Origin: Aquimarina aggregata
GTDB lineage: Bacteria; Bacteroidota; Bacteroidia; Flavobacteriales; Flavobacteriaceae
DNA length: 64,000 nt
Direction: 5' to 3'
NCBI RefSeq assembly: GCF_001632745.1
Contig: NZ_LQRT01000008.1
Span: 1 to 64,000 of the forward strand
Every line of letters starts with the position of its first letter. The stretch's first letter is position 1. The notes under the pieces are model-generated. The model was not told the origin of the DNA and ran no database searches. It saw nothing but the letters and a program-made list of their open reading frames with translations. Below are positions 46,801 to 55,257 of the stretch, piece by piece. The translations under genes and the position numbers were made by a program.

Positions 46801-47196
46801 ACAGGAAAGGTTGCCAAAGGCGAAGGGATTATGAGTTTAGGTAGTGCGTTTCAATATGCAGGTACCAAGAGTTTGTTGTTAAGCAGTTGGGCGGTATCAG
46901 ATCAAACAACACCAGAGTTGATGAAATACTTTTATACAAACCTAAAAGAAGGGATGAATAAGTCCAAGGCATTACAACAAGCAAAACTACAATACTTACA
47001 AACAGCCAATTTAGATCGTGTTCACCCATGGTATTGGGGAGGCTTTTATGTAGTTGGTGATACTACTGCAATACAGTTTACTAGTAATACATCGTGGTAT
47101 TGGATTTTAGGAATAGTATTATTTGTATTAATTTTAGCGAGATTTGTATATAAAAGAAATTCTAACAAAACAAAGAAATTATCTTACGATATTTAA
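43888..47196 (+). CDS. TPR-CHAT protease, membrane-anchored
   Basis: 1102 residues. An N-terminal hydrophobic signal (MTCYFIFFNTIVSYSQ; start could be Met18 at 43939) suggests export. Around ten TPRs of the kinesin-light-chain type follow (about 40-470, e.g. IGTIYNNIGVTYINKSDYKNALRYF). The C-terminal third is a CHAT caspase-like peptidase with catalytic H921 (LHLALHGD) and C968 (LSACNTGTG), then WGGFYVVGD and one membrane helix (WYWILGIVLFVLILARFVY) near the end. It would therefore present TPR and peptidase in the periplasm. It is divergent from the ECF sigma/anti-sigma pair. CHAT proteases with TPRs serve as regulated proteases in several systems; the substrate here is unknown. Confidence 0.88.
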   Translation: MVIRPRDIPKRLSLYFKMTCYFIFFNTIVSYSQTTDTLVAYQHFVKADSLLTNKSYEESIKYFKKALPIYKKAKAWERVARCYNRIAENLQHNYELEKSLQNAKEALTISNSYLQKENKEKAYVYDNMGKYYNEKEDFEKALKFYSKALSIRQRLLGKEHIDIATSYSNLALTYYHTSLYKKAIEYHNKALVINLNTLGADHQKIGNTYNNIGIVYKRLGNYKRALYYFEKDLKITIKNSGEHHLYASYSYNNIGLIYAETKQNDKAIAYYQRALSILIQEDNIYGMNILYNNIGNLLDEKGEFDEALEYYKKSLNMRLKLYGDSHSEIGTIYNNIGVTYINKSDYKNALRYFSKALKVFKSLYKKNHYNIAFEYANLGSVYIRKKEYDNALKYYKKALKIYKAIDISDQIDIADVYLNIAIVYSKKEEYTNALLNSEKSLKILQNKYGEKHSLAMESYLNIAEIYNKRKKHVKAISYYDTVLLINTKNVFKKISKNTFDSNYYYDQKLLLKTLTGKARSFLFQYKKSSAIKDLKEAILTYQKIDTLINTVRHSYTNYNDKVTFAKKTAKIYQGAIASHLLAYKVTKDQKSLEKAFYYSEKSKANTLKELLAAANATNYAGLPKEVLELEKELRIDQAFYQSKITEERTKQRIDSSKIIDYENRLFDISKRQDSLTMILEKEYPKYHQLKHKNALVSVSDIQQKLKANTTLLEFFVSDNIVYAFTISKDKLDVKEITVSDVSKNIEILKESIIAKDIQEYKKVAYGLYSQLIAPIQDRLTGGDELIIVPDGALWHCNFELLLTQQDSSNNPKSLSYLLKEFAISYANSASLLFQSSNTKSVHQEKEDCLAFSFSNSTTVIDAKTMSLATLRNAGDDLPGTRREIREISEIIDGQYYFGSQAIESNFKRNANRYNILHLALHGDVDHKRPENSKLYFTKSKDTIDDNLLYAHELFAMDIPAELTVLSACNTGTGKVAKGEGIMSLGSAFQYAGTKSLLLSSWAVSDQTTPELMKYFYTNLKEGMNKSKALQQAKLQYLQTANLDRVHPWYWGGFYVVGDTTAIQFTSNTSWYWILGIVLFVLILARFVYKRNSNKTKKLSYDI

Positions 47197-47246
47197 TTAC
47201 CCAGGATTTTATCATTTTTATATCTCGAACACAGTAAGTTATTATC

Positions 47247-47924
47247 ATGAAAATATACGGACATCGCGGAGCAGCAGGTTTAGTTGCCGAAAATACCATC
47301 GAATCAATTTTAGAAGCGCTGAACAATAATGTAAAAGGAGTTGAAATCGATGTGCATTGCTGTAAATCTGGTGAATTAGTGGTGATCCACGATGAAACCT
47401 TAGAACGAACAACTAATGGAACGGGTTTAGTTTCTGAATATACTTTACAAGAGTTAAAACAGATAACCACGATAGAAGGTTATAAAATTCCAACATTACA
47501 AGAAGTTCTTGAAGTTATAGACGGGCGATGTGAACTTAATGTTGAACTAAAAGGTATACATACAGCACTACCAACGCTTAAATTACTTGAAGAGCAAATA
47601 TTAAAAACCAATTGGGAATACAAACATTTTATTATATCAAGTTTTGACCATAGTCAATTGTTCGAATTAAAAGAACATACTTCTAAATTTAAAATAGGTG
47701 TTCTTACTGAAGAGAATATAAGTAAAGTACTGCCTGTAGCTCATGACTTAGAAGCATTTTCAATCCATCCTCCAATTTCAACACTAACTCAACAAGCGGT
47801 TGATAAAGCAAAAACACAAGGGTATCGAGTATACGTTTGGACTGTAAATACAAAAACATTAATGGAACAATCAAAAAGCTGGAATGTTGATGCTATCATC
47901 ACAGATTTTCCGAATTTTGTATAA
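47247..47924 (+). CDS. Glycerophosphodiester phosphodiesterase (cytosolic)
   Basis: 225 residues with no signal peptide. IYGHRGAAGLVAENTIESI gives the HR and EN residues of the active site, GVEIDVHCCKSGELVVIHDETLERTTNGTG the metal ligands and second catalytic His. It hydrolyses glycerophosphodiesters to glycerol-3-phosphate and an alcohol. The stop codon overlaps the next start by one base, so translation is coupled. Confidence 0.93.
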   Translation: MKIYGHRGAAGLVAENTIESILEALNNNVKGVEIDVHCCKSGELVVIHDETLERTTNGTGLVSEYTLQELKQITTIEGYKIPTLQEVLEVIDGRCELNVELKGIHTALPTLKLLEEQILKTNWEYKHFIISSFDHSQLFELKEHTSKFKIGVLTEENISKVLPVAHDLEAFSIHPPISTLTQQAVDKAKTQGYRVYVWTVNTKTLMEQSKSWNVDAIITDFPNFV

Positions 47925-49135
47925 TGAATTATGATTTAATAATCGTTGGTGGCGGAGCTGCAGGTTTTTTTACAGCAATAAATGTTGCCGAACAGGATCC
48001 GAAATTAAGAATTGCAATTCTCGAAAGAGGAAAAGAGGTATTGTCAAAAGTTCGTGTTTCTGGAGGAGGACGTTGTAATGTTACCCATGCAGAGTTTATA
48101 CCTAATGAACTAAGTAAGAATTATCCAAGAGGAGAAAAAGAGCTAAAAGGACCATTTCATACCTTTATGACTGGCGATACTATGGATTGGTTCGATCAGA
48201 GAGGAGTAGCTCTAAAAATTGAAGACGATGGTCGAATTTTTCCTGTCTCTAATTCATCAGAAACTATTATAAATTGCTTTTTGTCCGAGGCAAAGCGATT
48301 GCAAATTGATGTTCTTACAAGTCATGCGGTTAAAAATTTTAAACCTGAGCAAGAAACTTGGTTTGTCGAAACTAATCAAGGAGGTTTTACTACAAAAAAA
48401 CTGATGATAGCTACTGGTAGTAATCCAAAGATTTGGAAGGTACTACAAGAACAGGGTCATGATACTATAGATGCTGTTCCTTCATTATTTACATTTAATA
48501 TTAAAGATTCCAGAATTAAAGAATTACCAGGAGTGGTAACGCATGCCATGGTTAAGGTGAATAATTCAAAATTGCAGAGTGAAGGGCCTTTGTTAATAAC
48601 GCATTGGGGGATGAGTGGTCCGGCAATATTAAAACTTTCTGCTTGGGGAGCAATAGAATTAAATGCGATTCAATATGATTTTGAAATAACCGTAAACTGG
48701 TTGCAAGATGATACTGAAGAAGAAGTTTTACAAAGTATCAGGAGTCTTAAAGAAACCTATTCAAAACAATTAGTATTTACGTATGCACAGTTCGATTTAC
48801 CTAAAAGGCTGTGGCAGAGTTTGGTTTTGGCATCAGGTATCCAAAAAGATACACGCTGGGCAGATCTTAATAAAATTCAAAGTAAATCCTTGTCAGAACA
48901 ATTAACCCAAAGTGTTTTTAAAGTTAATGGTAAAAGTACCTTTAAAGAAGAATTTGTAACGGCAGGAGGTATTAATCTCAAAGAAGTAAGTTTTAAAACG
49001 TTTGAAAGTAAAAAATGCCAAAATCTATATTTTGCCGGAGAAGTCTTAAATATAGATGCTATCACAGGTGGATTTAATTTTCAAAATGCATGGACTGGTG
49101 CTTTTATAGCTGCTAAGGCTATTACGTCAAAATAA
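47924..49135 (+). CDS. HI0933/YhiN-type FAD-dependent oxidoreductase
   Basis: 403 residues. N-terminal dinucleotide fold DLIIVGGGAAGFFTAI; RGKEVLSKVRVSGGGRCNVTH is the HI0933 family signature, and FAGEVLNIDAITGGFNFQNAWTGAF the C-terminal FAD motif. Flavoprotein of the BaiN/YhiN group; physiological substrate unknown. Coupled to the upstream phosphodiesterase gene. Confidence 0.93.
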   Translation: MNYDLIIVGGGAAGFFTAINVAEQDPKLRIAILERGKEVLSKVRVSGGGRCNVTHAEFIPNELSKNYPRGEKELKGPFHTFMTGDTMDWFDQRGVALKIEDDGRIFPVSNSSETIINCFLSEAKRLQIDVLTSHAVKNFKPEQETWFVETNQGGFTTKKLMIATGSNPKIWKVLQEQGHDTIDAVPSLFTFNIKDSRIKELPGVVTHAMVKVNNSKLQSEGPLLITHWGMSGPAILKLSAWGAIELNAIQYDFEITVNWLQDDTEEEVLQSIRSLKETYSKQLVFTYAQFDLPKRLWQSLVLASGIQKDTRWADLNKIQSKSLSEQLTQSVFKVNGKSTFKEEFVTAGGINLKEVSFKTFESKKCQNLYFAGEVLNIDAITGGFNFQNAWTGAFIAAKAITSK

Positions 49136-49180
49136 CATTTCTTAATTTTAAAAAGAGATAAAGGACTTAAAAATTAACTT

Positions 49181-49738
49181 ATGAAAACATATGTTGCATT
49201 GTTAAGAGGAATTAATGTAAGTGGCCAGAAAAAGATTAAAATGGCAGATCTTACAGAAGCATTAGAAAAATTAGGATTGTTTTCTGTTACCACTTATATC
49301 CAAAGCGGAAATGTAATTTTTCAAAGTGAACAAAATGATGTACAATTTTTAAGTAATTTAATCTCAAAAGGTATACAACAAAGATTTGGGTTTGATGTTC
49401 CTGTGTTGGTTATTACTCTAGAGACATTAGCTGCTATTTATCAAAAAAACCCATTTTTAGACCGATTAAACAAAGAAGAAATTGAAACAAAAAAAATGTA
49501 TTTTACATTATTGTCAACCCCTCCTGATGAAGAATTAGTAAAAGAATTACGATCTGGTTTTAATGGAGAAGAAGAGTTTGTGATTACTAAAAATGTAGTG
49601 TACCTATATGTAGCTGCTGGATACGGAAAAACCAAACTAAACAATAATTTTTTCGAAAAAAAATTGAAAAGTGTAGCCACAACCAGAAACTTAAAAACAG
49701 TAATTAAATTATTGGATTTAAGTGGTTTGAACTTGTAA
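49181..49738 (+). CDS. DUF1697 family protein
   Basis: 185 residues, soluble. ALLRGINVSGQKKIKMADL and TYIQSGNVIFQSEQND are the defining DUF1697 motifs; the KT-x-LNNNFFEKKL segment near the C-terminus is also characteristic. Function is not established. Follows the FAD oxidoreductase at 45 bases and may be co-transcribed. Confidence 0.93.
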   Translation: MKTYVALLRGINVSGQKKIKMADLTEALEKLGLFSVTTYIQSGNVIFQSEQNDVQFLSNLISKGIQQRFGFDVPVLVITLETLAAIYQKNPFLDRLNKEEIETKKMYFTLLSTPPDEELVKELRSGFNGEEEFVITKNVVYLYVAAGYGKTKLNNNFFEKKLKSVATTRNLKTVIKLLDLSGLNL

Positions 49739-49813
49739 ATTAGAGTAAAGTATTACGGTTTTTTAAGTAAATTTTTGTATCTTAATAGAGATTAACTAAT
49801 ACCTCAATTAACT

Positions 49814-50602
49814 ATGAAAAAAATTACTCTCTTTCTTTTTGTCATAATTTTATTTAGTAATGCACATCAAGGACATGCCTATAGTGATAAAAAACCTATG
49901 GAAAAGTTATTGATGGATTATATTGACAAAATGAATGCCTTGACGCAAGGAACCAAAAAAGAAGATGTACTAAGTTTGTTTGATGAAAAATATAACGGAA
50001 ATACAGTATATGTAAACTTATCGGGAGCCTTAGTTAGGAAGAATTACTTTAAAAAGGATATTTCTGGACAATTAGACGATATTATTGATGATGATAATTA
50101 TAAATTCAAACTTACATTAGAAAAAATTGTTTTTCAAACTCAGAAAGAAAGGGCAGGTACAATTTCTGCTGTAATTAACTTTGAATCGTATATAGATAAG
50201 AAAATTGCCGAAAAAGGAACAATGCTAATGGATCTTGTTGCTATTAGAGTAAACGGCGGTTGGAAAATAGCACAAAATAATATGATTAGAGTTTCTGAAG
50301 CAAAAGATATAGGAGAATGCATTTGTTATGTATACGGTAAAGGGACTACCAAATTTGTCACAGAAGTATATTACCCATCAGGATTAGAATATAGTCAAGA
50401 ACTAGGGGCGTTTCAGGTTACGACAAAAGATACAAAACGAATCATTAAATCAAATAGCAATGAGTATTATTGGAATAAAGGTACTGGAAAAATAGCTTTT
50501 AAAGGTGTGCAAATTGGAAAAGCCGCAGATTCAAGAAAAGCACTAGAAGTTGTGCTAAAACACCAGTATAAAGAATCTTGTGTTAATATTGTATTTAATT
50601 AA
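49814..50602 (+). CDS. Secreted protein of unknown function, NTF2-like N-terminal half
   Basis: 262 residues. Signal peptide ending near GHA, then about 140 residues with an NTF2-like pattern (LLMDYIDKMNALTQGTKKEDVLSLFDEKY …, AVINFESYIDKKI, LVAIRVNGGWKIAQNNMIRVSE). The C-terminal half repeats strand-like segments (CICYVYGKGTTKFVTEVYYPSGLEYS). No enzyme motif. A long hairpin follows the gene. Family not recognised. Confidence 0.75.
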   Translation: MKKITLFLFVIILFSNAHQGHAYSDKKPMEKLLMDYIDKMNALTQGTKKEDVLSLFDEKYNGNTVYVNLSGALVRKNYFKKDISGQLDDIIDDDNYKFKLTLEKIVFQTQKERAGTISAVINFESYIDKKIAEKGTMLMDLVAIRVNGGWKIAQNNMIRVSEAKDIGECICYVYGKGTTKFVTEVYYPSGLEYSQELGAFQVTTKDTKRIIKSNSNEYYWNKGTGKIAFKGVQIGKAADSRKALEVVLKHQYKESCVNIVFN

Positions 50603-50615
50603 TAGTATTTAGCAT

Positions 50616-50654
50616 ATACACATACTTAAGCTTTATATATTTAAGTATGTGTAT
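50616..50654. terminator. Hairpin between convergent genes
   Basis: 14-bp perfect stem (ATACACATACTTAA with TTAAGTATGTGTAT) extended by AGC/GCT across a one-base bulge, 11-nt loop. Between the 49814-50602 gene and the convergent TetR gene. Confidence 0.7.
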
Positions 50655-50667
50655 TGCTTTATTTCTC

Positions 50668-51240
50668 TTACTGAATAATAGTTGCATCCTTTAGAAAACC
50701 TCGCCATGAGATTTCAATAGCTTGATTAATATGTTTTTCTTGAAGTTTCACCTGCTCATTTTCGTGAATCTTTACCAACGAAACAACGTTACCAAAGAAT
50801 AACTCTTCCATAACGAGTGTATTGTAAGATTTAAAAACCTTTTGTCGTACACCATTTTTAAAATAATTTTCTATTTCACCATAGTATTCACGAGCTTTAT
50901 CTTTTAGGCTTTGTGGAATTTCTGGAGAACGAGCAATTTGTTCAGAAAAAATAAAAGCTAATGGGTTATTAACAAAGTAATAGAATAGGTTTAGCCACAT
51001 TACGGTAAATTGCTTTTTAATATCGTCTTCTGGGATGTTACGCATTACTACTGTACCAAAATCTTGCGTAAGCATTAAATATAATTCTGTAATAATCTCT
51101 TCCTTATTCTTAAAATGATGATATACGGTACCATTAGCAACTCCTGATTCTTTAATAATCTGCGAAAGAGAAGTAGCATTAATTCCTTGTTTAGTAATTA
51201 ATTCTAGAGTAGTCTGTAAGACTATTGCTTTTTTACTCAT
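50668..51240 (-). CDS. TetR/AcrR-family transcriptional regulator
   Basis: 190 residues. N-terminal HTH (TLELITKQGINATSLSQIIKESGVANGTVYHHFKNKEEII) and a helical ligand-binding domain. It follows the TspO-like gene by 25 bases on the same strand and probably forms an operon with it; the operator and ligand are not visible. Confidence 0.93.
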   Translation of the reverse strand: MSKKAIVLQTTLELITKQGINATSLSQIIKESGVANGTVYHHFKNKEEIITELYLMLTQDFGTVVMRNIPEDDIKKQFTVMWLNLFYYFVNNPLAFIFSEQIARSPEIPQSLKDKAREYYGEIENYFKNGVRQKVFKSYNTLVMEELFFGNVVSLVKIHENEQVKLQEKHINQAIEISWRGFLKDATIIQ

Positions 51241-51265
51241 AAAAATGAAATTCCTTATTCTTAAT

Positions 51266-51739
51266 TTAATTTAGCTGCCATATGCCAAAATTCAATGCAG
51301 TCGCAAAAGCAACCCAAACAACGTAAGGGATAAGTAGGTAAGCGGCAATAGTGTTCACTACAGTAAACCATTTAATGGTAAACAATAGTAGGATAAATAG
51401 GGCTATTATATCTAGTAATGCAATCAATGGACTCTGCAAGCCAAAGAAAAAAATTGACCAAGCAGCATTCAATATTAATTGAAAACCAAAATGATATAAC
51501 GCAGTTTTTACCCATTTATGATAAAAACCTTTACTCCATACAATTCCTGCTGAAATACCCATCATAATGTACAATAGTATCCATACAGGTCCAAATATCC
51601 AATTTGGAGGTGTAAAGGACGGCTTTTTTAAAGTTAAATACCAAGTATCTATAGAACTTTGAGTTGCAATACTACTCAAAAAACCAATTAGTAGACATAA
51701 AACTACGGCAATACCGATGCGAGATAACTTTTTTTTCAT
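51266..51739 (-). CDS. TspO/MBR family membrane protein
   Basis: 157 residues, five hydrophobic helices. Signatures: SSIDTWYLTLKKPSFTPPNWIFGPVWILLYIMMGISAGIVW and the later N-x-x-W-x-x-FF region (LNAAWSIFFFGLQSPL). TspO proteins bind tetrapyrroles or sterol-like ligands and act in stress or porphyrin handling. Upstream of a TetR gene that may control it. Confidence 0.94.
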   Translation of the reverse strand: MKKKLSRIGIAVVLCLLIGFLSSIATQSSIDTWYLTLKKPSFTPPNWIFGPVWILLYIMMGISAGIVWSKGFYHKWVKTALYHFGFQLILNAAWSIFFFGLQSPLIALLDIIALFILLLFTIKWFTVVNTIAAYLLIPYVVWVAFATALNFGIWQLN

Positions 51740-51840
51740 TAAAAGGAATTAGTGCAGTACTAAAATAGGAATTTATTTTCACTACTGATGCACTTAAATA
51801 TCGTAGAGCACTTATATTTGTTCAAAATTATTCTAATATT

Positions 51841-52926
51841 ATGATGAACTATCCTGAGTTTACCTTTTCTGTAGTGTCAGAATTACCAGATAATGGAGTA
51901 ATAAAGTGTACATCTCCTAGCAATATAGCTTTAGTAAAGTACTGGGGTAAAAGACCTATACAGCTACCCGAAAATGCATCTATTAGTTTTACGTTAGAGA
52001 CTTGCAAAACAATAACAAGTTTAGCATACAAAAGAAAGGAAACACCCTCTGAAGATTTTGATTTTGAATTGCTTTTTGAAGGAAAACCCAAACCAGATTT
52101 TAAACCTAAGATTCAGAGTTTTTTTACACGAATAGAGACATATTTGCCTTTTTTAAAAGAATATTCTTTTACCATAGAAACAAGTAATACTTTTCCTCAT
52201 AGTAGTGGGATTGCATCTTCGGCTAGTGGTATGAGTGCCCTTGCATATTGTTTGATGCAATTAGAAAGAAAAATAAACACAAGTATTACAGAACATGAAT
52301 TGTTACAAAAAACGTCATTTTTAGCCCGTTTAGGATCTGGGAGTGCTTGCCGAAGTCTTGAAGGTCCAATTACGGTATGGGGAAAACACGATGCTATTGG
52401 CGGAAGTAGTGATGCCTTTGCTGTTAAATTTCCGCATACTATTCATGATAATTTTAAAGAATTTCAAGATACGATCTTACTAGTTGATAAAGGTGAGAAG
52501 CAAGTGAGTAGTACCGTTGGCCATGATCTTATGCATGGTCATCCATTTTCTGCAAAGCGATTTGAACAAGCTACAAACAATTTATCTAAACTTAAAGAAA
52601 TACTTGGTACAGGAGATTTAGATGCGTTTATTGAGGTGGTCGAAAGCGAAGCCTTAACGTTGCATGCTATGATGATGACCTCGTTACCCTATTTTATTTT
52701 AATGAAACCTAACACATTGGTAGTAATTAATAAAGTTTGGGAATATCGAAAAGCAACAGGATCTAAACTTTGTTTTACATTAGATGCAGGTGCTAATGTA
52801 CATTTATTATATCCAAATAATGAAAAAGATAAGGTTTTATCTTTCATTACTAGTGAGTTAGTTGCGTATTGTGAAAACGGTCAGTATATTTGTGACAAAA
52901 TAGGATTGGGAGCAAAATTGTTGTAA
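51841..52926 (+). CDS. mvaD: Diphosphomevalonate decarboxylase
   Basis: 361 residues, GHMP fold. SPSNIALVKYWGKRPIQLPENASIS at the start, SSGIASSASGMSALAYCL near residue 120 for ATP binding, GSGSACRSLEGPITVWGKHD. It produces isopentenyl diphosphate from mevalonate diphosphate. A TATATTTG -7-like box lies at 51813-51820. First gene of a cluster with a mevalonate-kinase-like gene and a UbiA prenyltransferase. Bacteroidota use the mevalonate route, so the context fits. Confidence 0.95.
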   Translation: MMNYPEFTFSVVSELPDNGVIKCTSPSNIALVKYWGKRPIQLPENASISFTLETCKTITSLAYKRKETPSEDFDFELLFEGKPKPDFKPKIQSFFTRIETYLPFLKEYSFTIETSNTFPHSSGIASSASGMSALAYCLMQLERKINTSITEHELLQKTSFLARLGSGSACRSLEGPITVWGKHDAIGGSSDAFAVKFPHTIHDNFKEFQDTILLVDKGEKQVSSTVGHDLMHGHPFSAKRFEQATNNLSKLKEILGTGDLDAFIEVVESEALTLHAMMMTSLPYFILMKPNTLVVINKVWEYRKATGSKLCFTLDAGANVHLLYPNNEKDKVLSFITSELVAYCENGQYICDKIGLGAKLL

Positions 52927-52974
52927 CTTTATCCTAATAGGGAAGACAAATAAGATATATATTAAAAAATACAG

Positions 52975-53910
52975 ATGAAGGGACCATTATTTTATTCTAA
53001 AATATTATTATTTGGAGAATATGGAATTATAAAAGATTCTAAGGGTTTATCTATACCATATAATTTTTTTAAGGGTGCCCTTAAAGTGTCAGAAACTCCA
53101 AATGATGAAGCTTTAGAATCTAATAAGAACCTGAAAGAATTTTCAATTTATCTTGAGAAAATTCAAAATGAAGATGTCGTTAAATTTGATTTAGAAAAGT
53201 TAAGAAAAGACATAGATGCGGGCATGTATTTCGATAGTAGCATACCACAAGGTTATGGTGTTGGTAGTAGTGGAGCACTTGTAGCTGCTATTTATGATAA
53301 ATATGCTGCAAATAAAATTACAGTTTTAGAAAATCTTACTAGAGATAAATTATTAAAACTTAAGAAAGTTTTTGGTCTTATGGAGTCTTTCTTCCATGGA
53401 AGCAGTTCAGGGTTAGATCCTTTAAATAGTTATTTAAGTCTTCCGATACTAATTCATTCTAAAGATAATATAGAACCCGCAGGTATTCCATCTCAAAGTG
53501 TGGAAAATAAAAAAGGTGCCGTTTTCTTATTAGATAGTGGTATTGTAGGAGAAACAGCTCCTATGGTAAGTATCTTCATGGAAAACATGAAGCAAGAGGG
53601 TTTTCGCAGCATGCTTAAAAATCAATTTGTAAAGTATACTGATGCATGTGTAGATGATTTCCTAAAAGGAGATGTAAAGTCTTTATTTTTAAATATCAAA
53701 CAGCTTTCTCATGTAGTGTTAGATAATTTCAAACCTATGATTCCAAAAGAATTTCATAATCTTTGGAAAAATGGAATTGAGACGAATGACTATTATCTTA
53801 AATTATGTGGTTCTGGCGGAGGAGGTTATATCCTTGGGTTTACACAAGATTTTGATAAAGCACAAGCTTCACTTAAAGATTACAAATTAGAAGTAGTTTA
53901 TAATTTTTAA
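52975..53910 (+). CDS. Mevalonate kinase-like GHMP kinase
   Basis: 311 residues. SKILLFGEYGIIKDSKGLSIP at the start and IPQGYGVGSSGALVAAIYDKY (ATP loop) are GHMP kinase motifs; LCGSGGGGYILGF is the C-terminal GHMP motif; HGSSSGLDPLNSYL resembles mevalonate kinases. It sits between mvaD and a UbiA prenyltransferase, so mevalonate phosphorylation is the likely role. Confidence 0.88.
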   Translation: MKGPLFYSKILLFGEYGIIKDSKGLSIPYNFFKGALKVSETPNDEALESNKNLKEFSIYLEKIQNEDVVKFDLEKLRKDIDAGMYFDSSIPQGYGVGSSGALVAAIYDKYAANKITVLENLTRDKLLKLKKVFGLMESFFHGSSSGLDPLNSYLSLPILIHSKDNIEPAGIPSQSVENKKGAVFLLDSGIVGETAPMVSIFMENMKQEGFRSMLKNQFVKYTDACVDDFLKGDVKSLFLNIKQLSHVVLDNFKPMIPKEFHNLWKNGIETNDYYLKLCGSGGGGYILGFTQDFDKAQASLKDYKLEVVYNF

Positions 53911-53921
53911 TAAGCATTAGT

Positions 53922-54830
53922 ATGCTTACTAGAAAAAACAAACTTTTTTTTCTCAAATTGTTAAGTTTATTTTCTGTCGTTAGAGGATATAACATTCTTA
54001 TTATTGTCCTTGCTCAATATTTGACATCTATATTTATTCTTGCACCTAATATTCAATTAAAGCAAGTTCTTTTTGATCCAAATTTATTTGTAATTGTATT
54101 GGCTTCTGCAGGAGTAATTGCAGCAGGGTATATTATTAATAGTTTTTATGATAAAGAAAAAGATCTAATTAACAGACCTCAAAAAACGATGCTTGACCGT
54201 CTAGTAAGTCAGCAAACTAAACTTACAGGTTACTTTATTTTAAACTTTTTATCTGTTGTATTAGCAAGCTATGTTTCGTTTAGGGCTGTTCTTTTTTTTT
54301 CGGTATATATTTTTGCAATTTGGTTTTACTCTCATAAATTGAAGAAATATCCTATTTCTGGGAATATGGTGGCTTCAATACTATCAATAACGCCTTTTTT
54401 TGTTGTATTTATATACTATAAAAATTTTGATGAAGTCATCTTTGTACATGCAACTTTTTTGTTTCTAATGTTAATGATTCGCGAGATGATAAAGGATTTA
54501 GGAAACTTAAAAGGTGATCTAGTTCAAAATTACAAAACAATTGCCGTTGTGTATGGAGAACTCGCGTCAAAAAGAATTATTACAGGTTTAATCATAATTG
54601 CTTGTATACCTATTTATTTATTATTGACTAAATATGAAATAGGGTTTATGTATCTGTATTTTTATGTTTGTCTTGTTCTTCTTACTTTACTACTAGTTGG
54701 ATTATGGGGTTCTAAGGGGAAATTACATTATGTTTGGTTGCATAATATTTTAAAACTAATTATAGTTTCAGGTACATTTAGCATAATTCTTATTGATGTA
54801 AACATGATTCTAGATAGAATTCTTTGGTAA
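53922..54830 (+). CDS. UbiA-family prenyltransferase (geranylgeranylglycerol-phosphate transferase-like)
   Basis: 302 residues, about eight membrane helices. Asp-rich motif NSFYDKEKDLINRPQKTMLDR near residue 70-95 and REMIKDLGNLKGDL near 190 are the two UbiA prenyl-diphosphate/metal sites. Family members attach isoprenoid chains to acceptors; the exact acceptor is not decidable from sequence. Directly downstream of two mevalonate genes, which supply the isoprenoid. Confidence 0.88.
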   Translation: MLTRKNKLFFLKLLSLFSVVRGYNILIIVLAQYLTSIFILAPNIQLKQVLFDPNLFVIVLASAGVIAAGYIINSFYDKEKDLINRPQKTMLDRLVSQQTKLTGYFILNFLSVVLASYVSFRAVLFFSVYIFAIWFYSHKLKKYPISGNMVASILSITPFFVVFIYYKNFDEVIFVHATFLFLMLMIREMIKDLGNLKGDLVQNYKTIAVVYGELASKRIITGLIIIACIPIYLLLTKYEIGFMYLYFYVCLVLLTLLLVGLWGSKGKLHYVWLHNILKLIIVSGTFSIILIDVNMILDRILW

Positions 54831-54836
54831 AAAAGA

Positions 54837-54860
54837 AAGCAGTTGCATATGCAACTGCTT
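54837..54860. terminator. 24-bp perfect palindromic terminator
   Basis: AAGCAGTTGCAT/ATGCAACTGCTT, a perfect 24-bp palindrome with Ts following on the minus strand, between the UbiA gene and the convergent 54907-55257 gene. Confidence 0.75.
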
Positions 54861-54906
54861 AAAAAGATAAGTTCTCAATTTAATCTCTTTGAAGATGTAT
54901 TTAAGA

Positions 54907-55257
54907 TTAAATAGTATTTGGCTTTTTAATTTTAAGTGGAAGTCTAAAGATTCTGTTTGTAGTAACAGATTTTTCTGTAGTTACTTTTTTATAGTTTAAT
55001 CTAGATTTTATATAAGTAACAACACTATCTTCATGTGAATCAACATTTAGAACTACAACTTCACCATTAGTATTGATAGTAAATTGGATTGTAGCGGTCA
55101 AATCTGCTTTTTCAATTTTGATTTCTGGGTCTTTTAAAAGTACAGCAACTTCATCTCTTATTTGTTGTTCTGTACTAATAGAATTTTTGTCGTTTGAGGC
55201 AAATGACTGATTAAATCCTAATACAATGACGAATACTAAAACGATTAACTTTTTCAT
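54907..55257 (-). CDS. Small secreted protein of unknown function
   Basis: 116 residues: signal peptide (MKKLIVLVFVIVLGFNQSFA), then about 95 residues with a short strand-helix-strand core (TATIQFTINTNGEVVVLNVDSHED, VVTYIKSRLNYKKV, RIFRLPLKIKKP). The segment resembles a reduced TonB-C-like domain. No functional assignment. Confidence 0.72.
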   Translation of the reverse strand: MKKLIVLVFVIVLGFNQSFASNDKNSISTEQQIRDEVAVLLKDPEIKIEKADLTATIQFTINTNGEVVVLNVDSHEDSVVTYIKSRLNYKKVTTEKSVTTNRIFRLPLKIKKPNTI

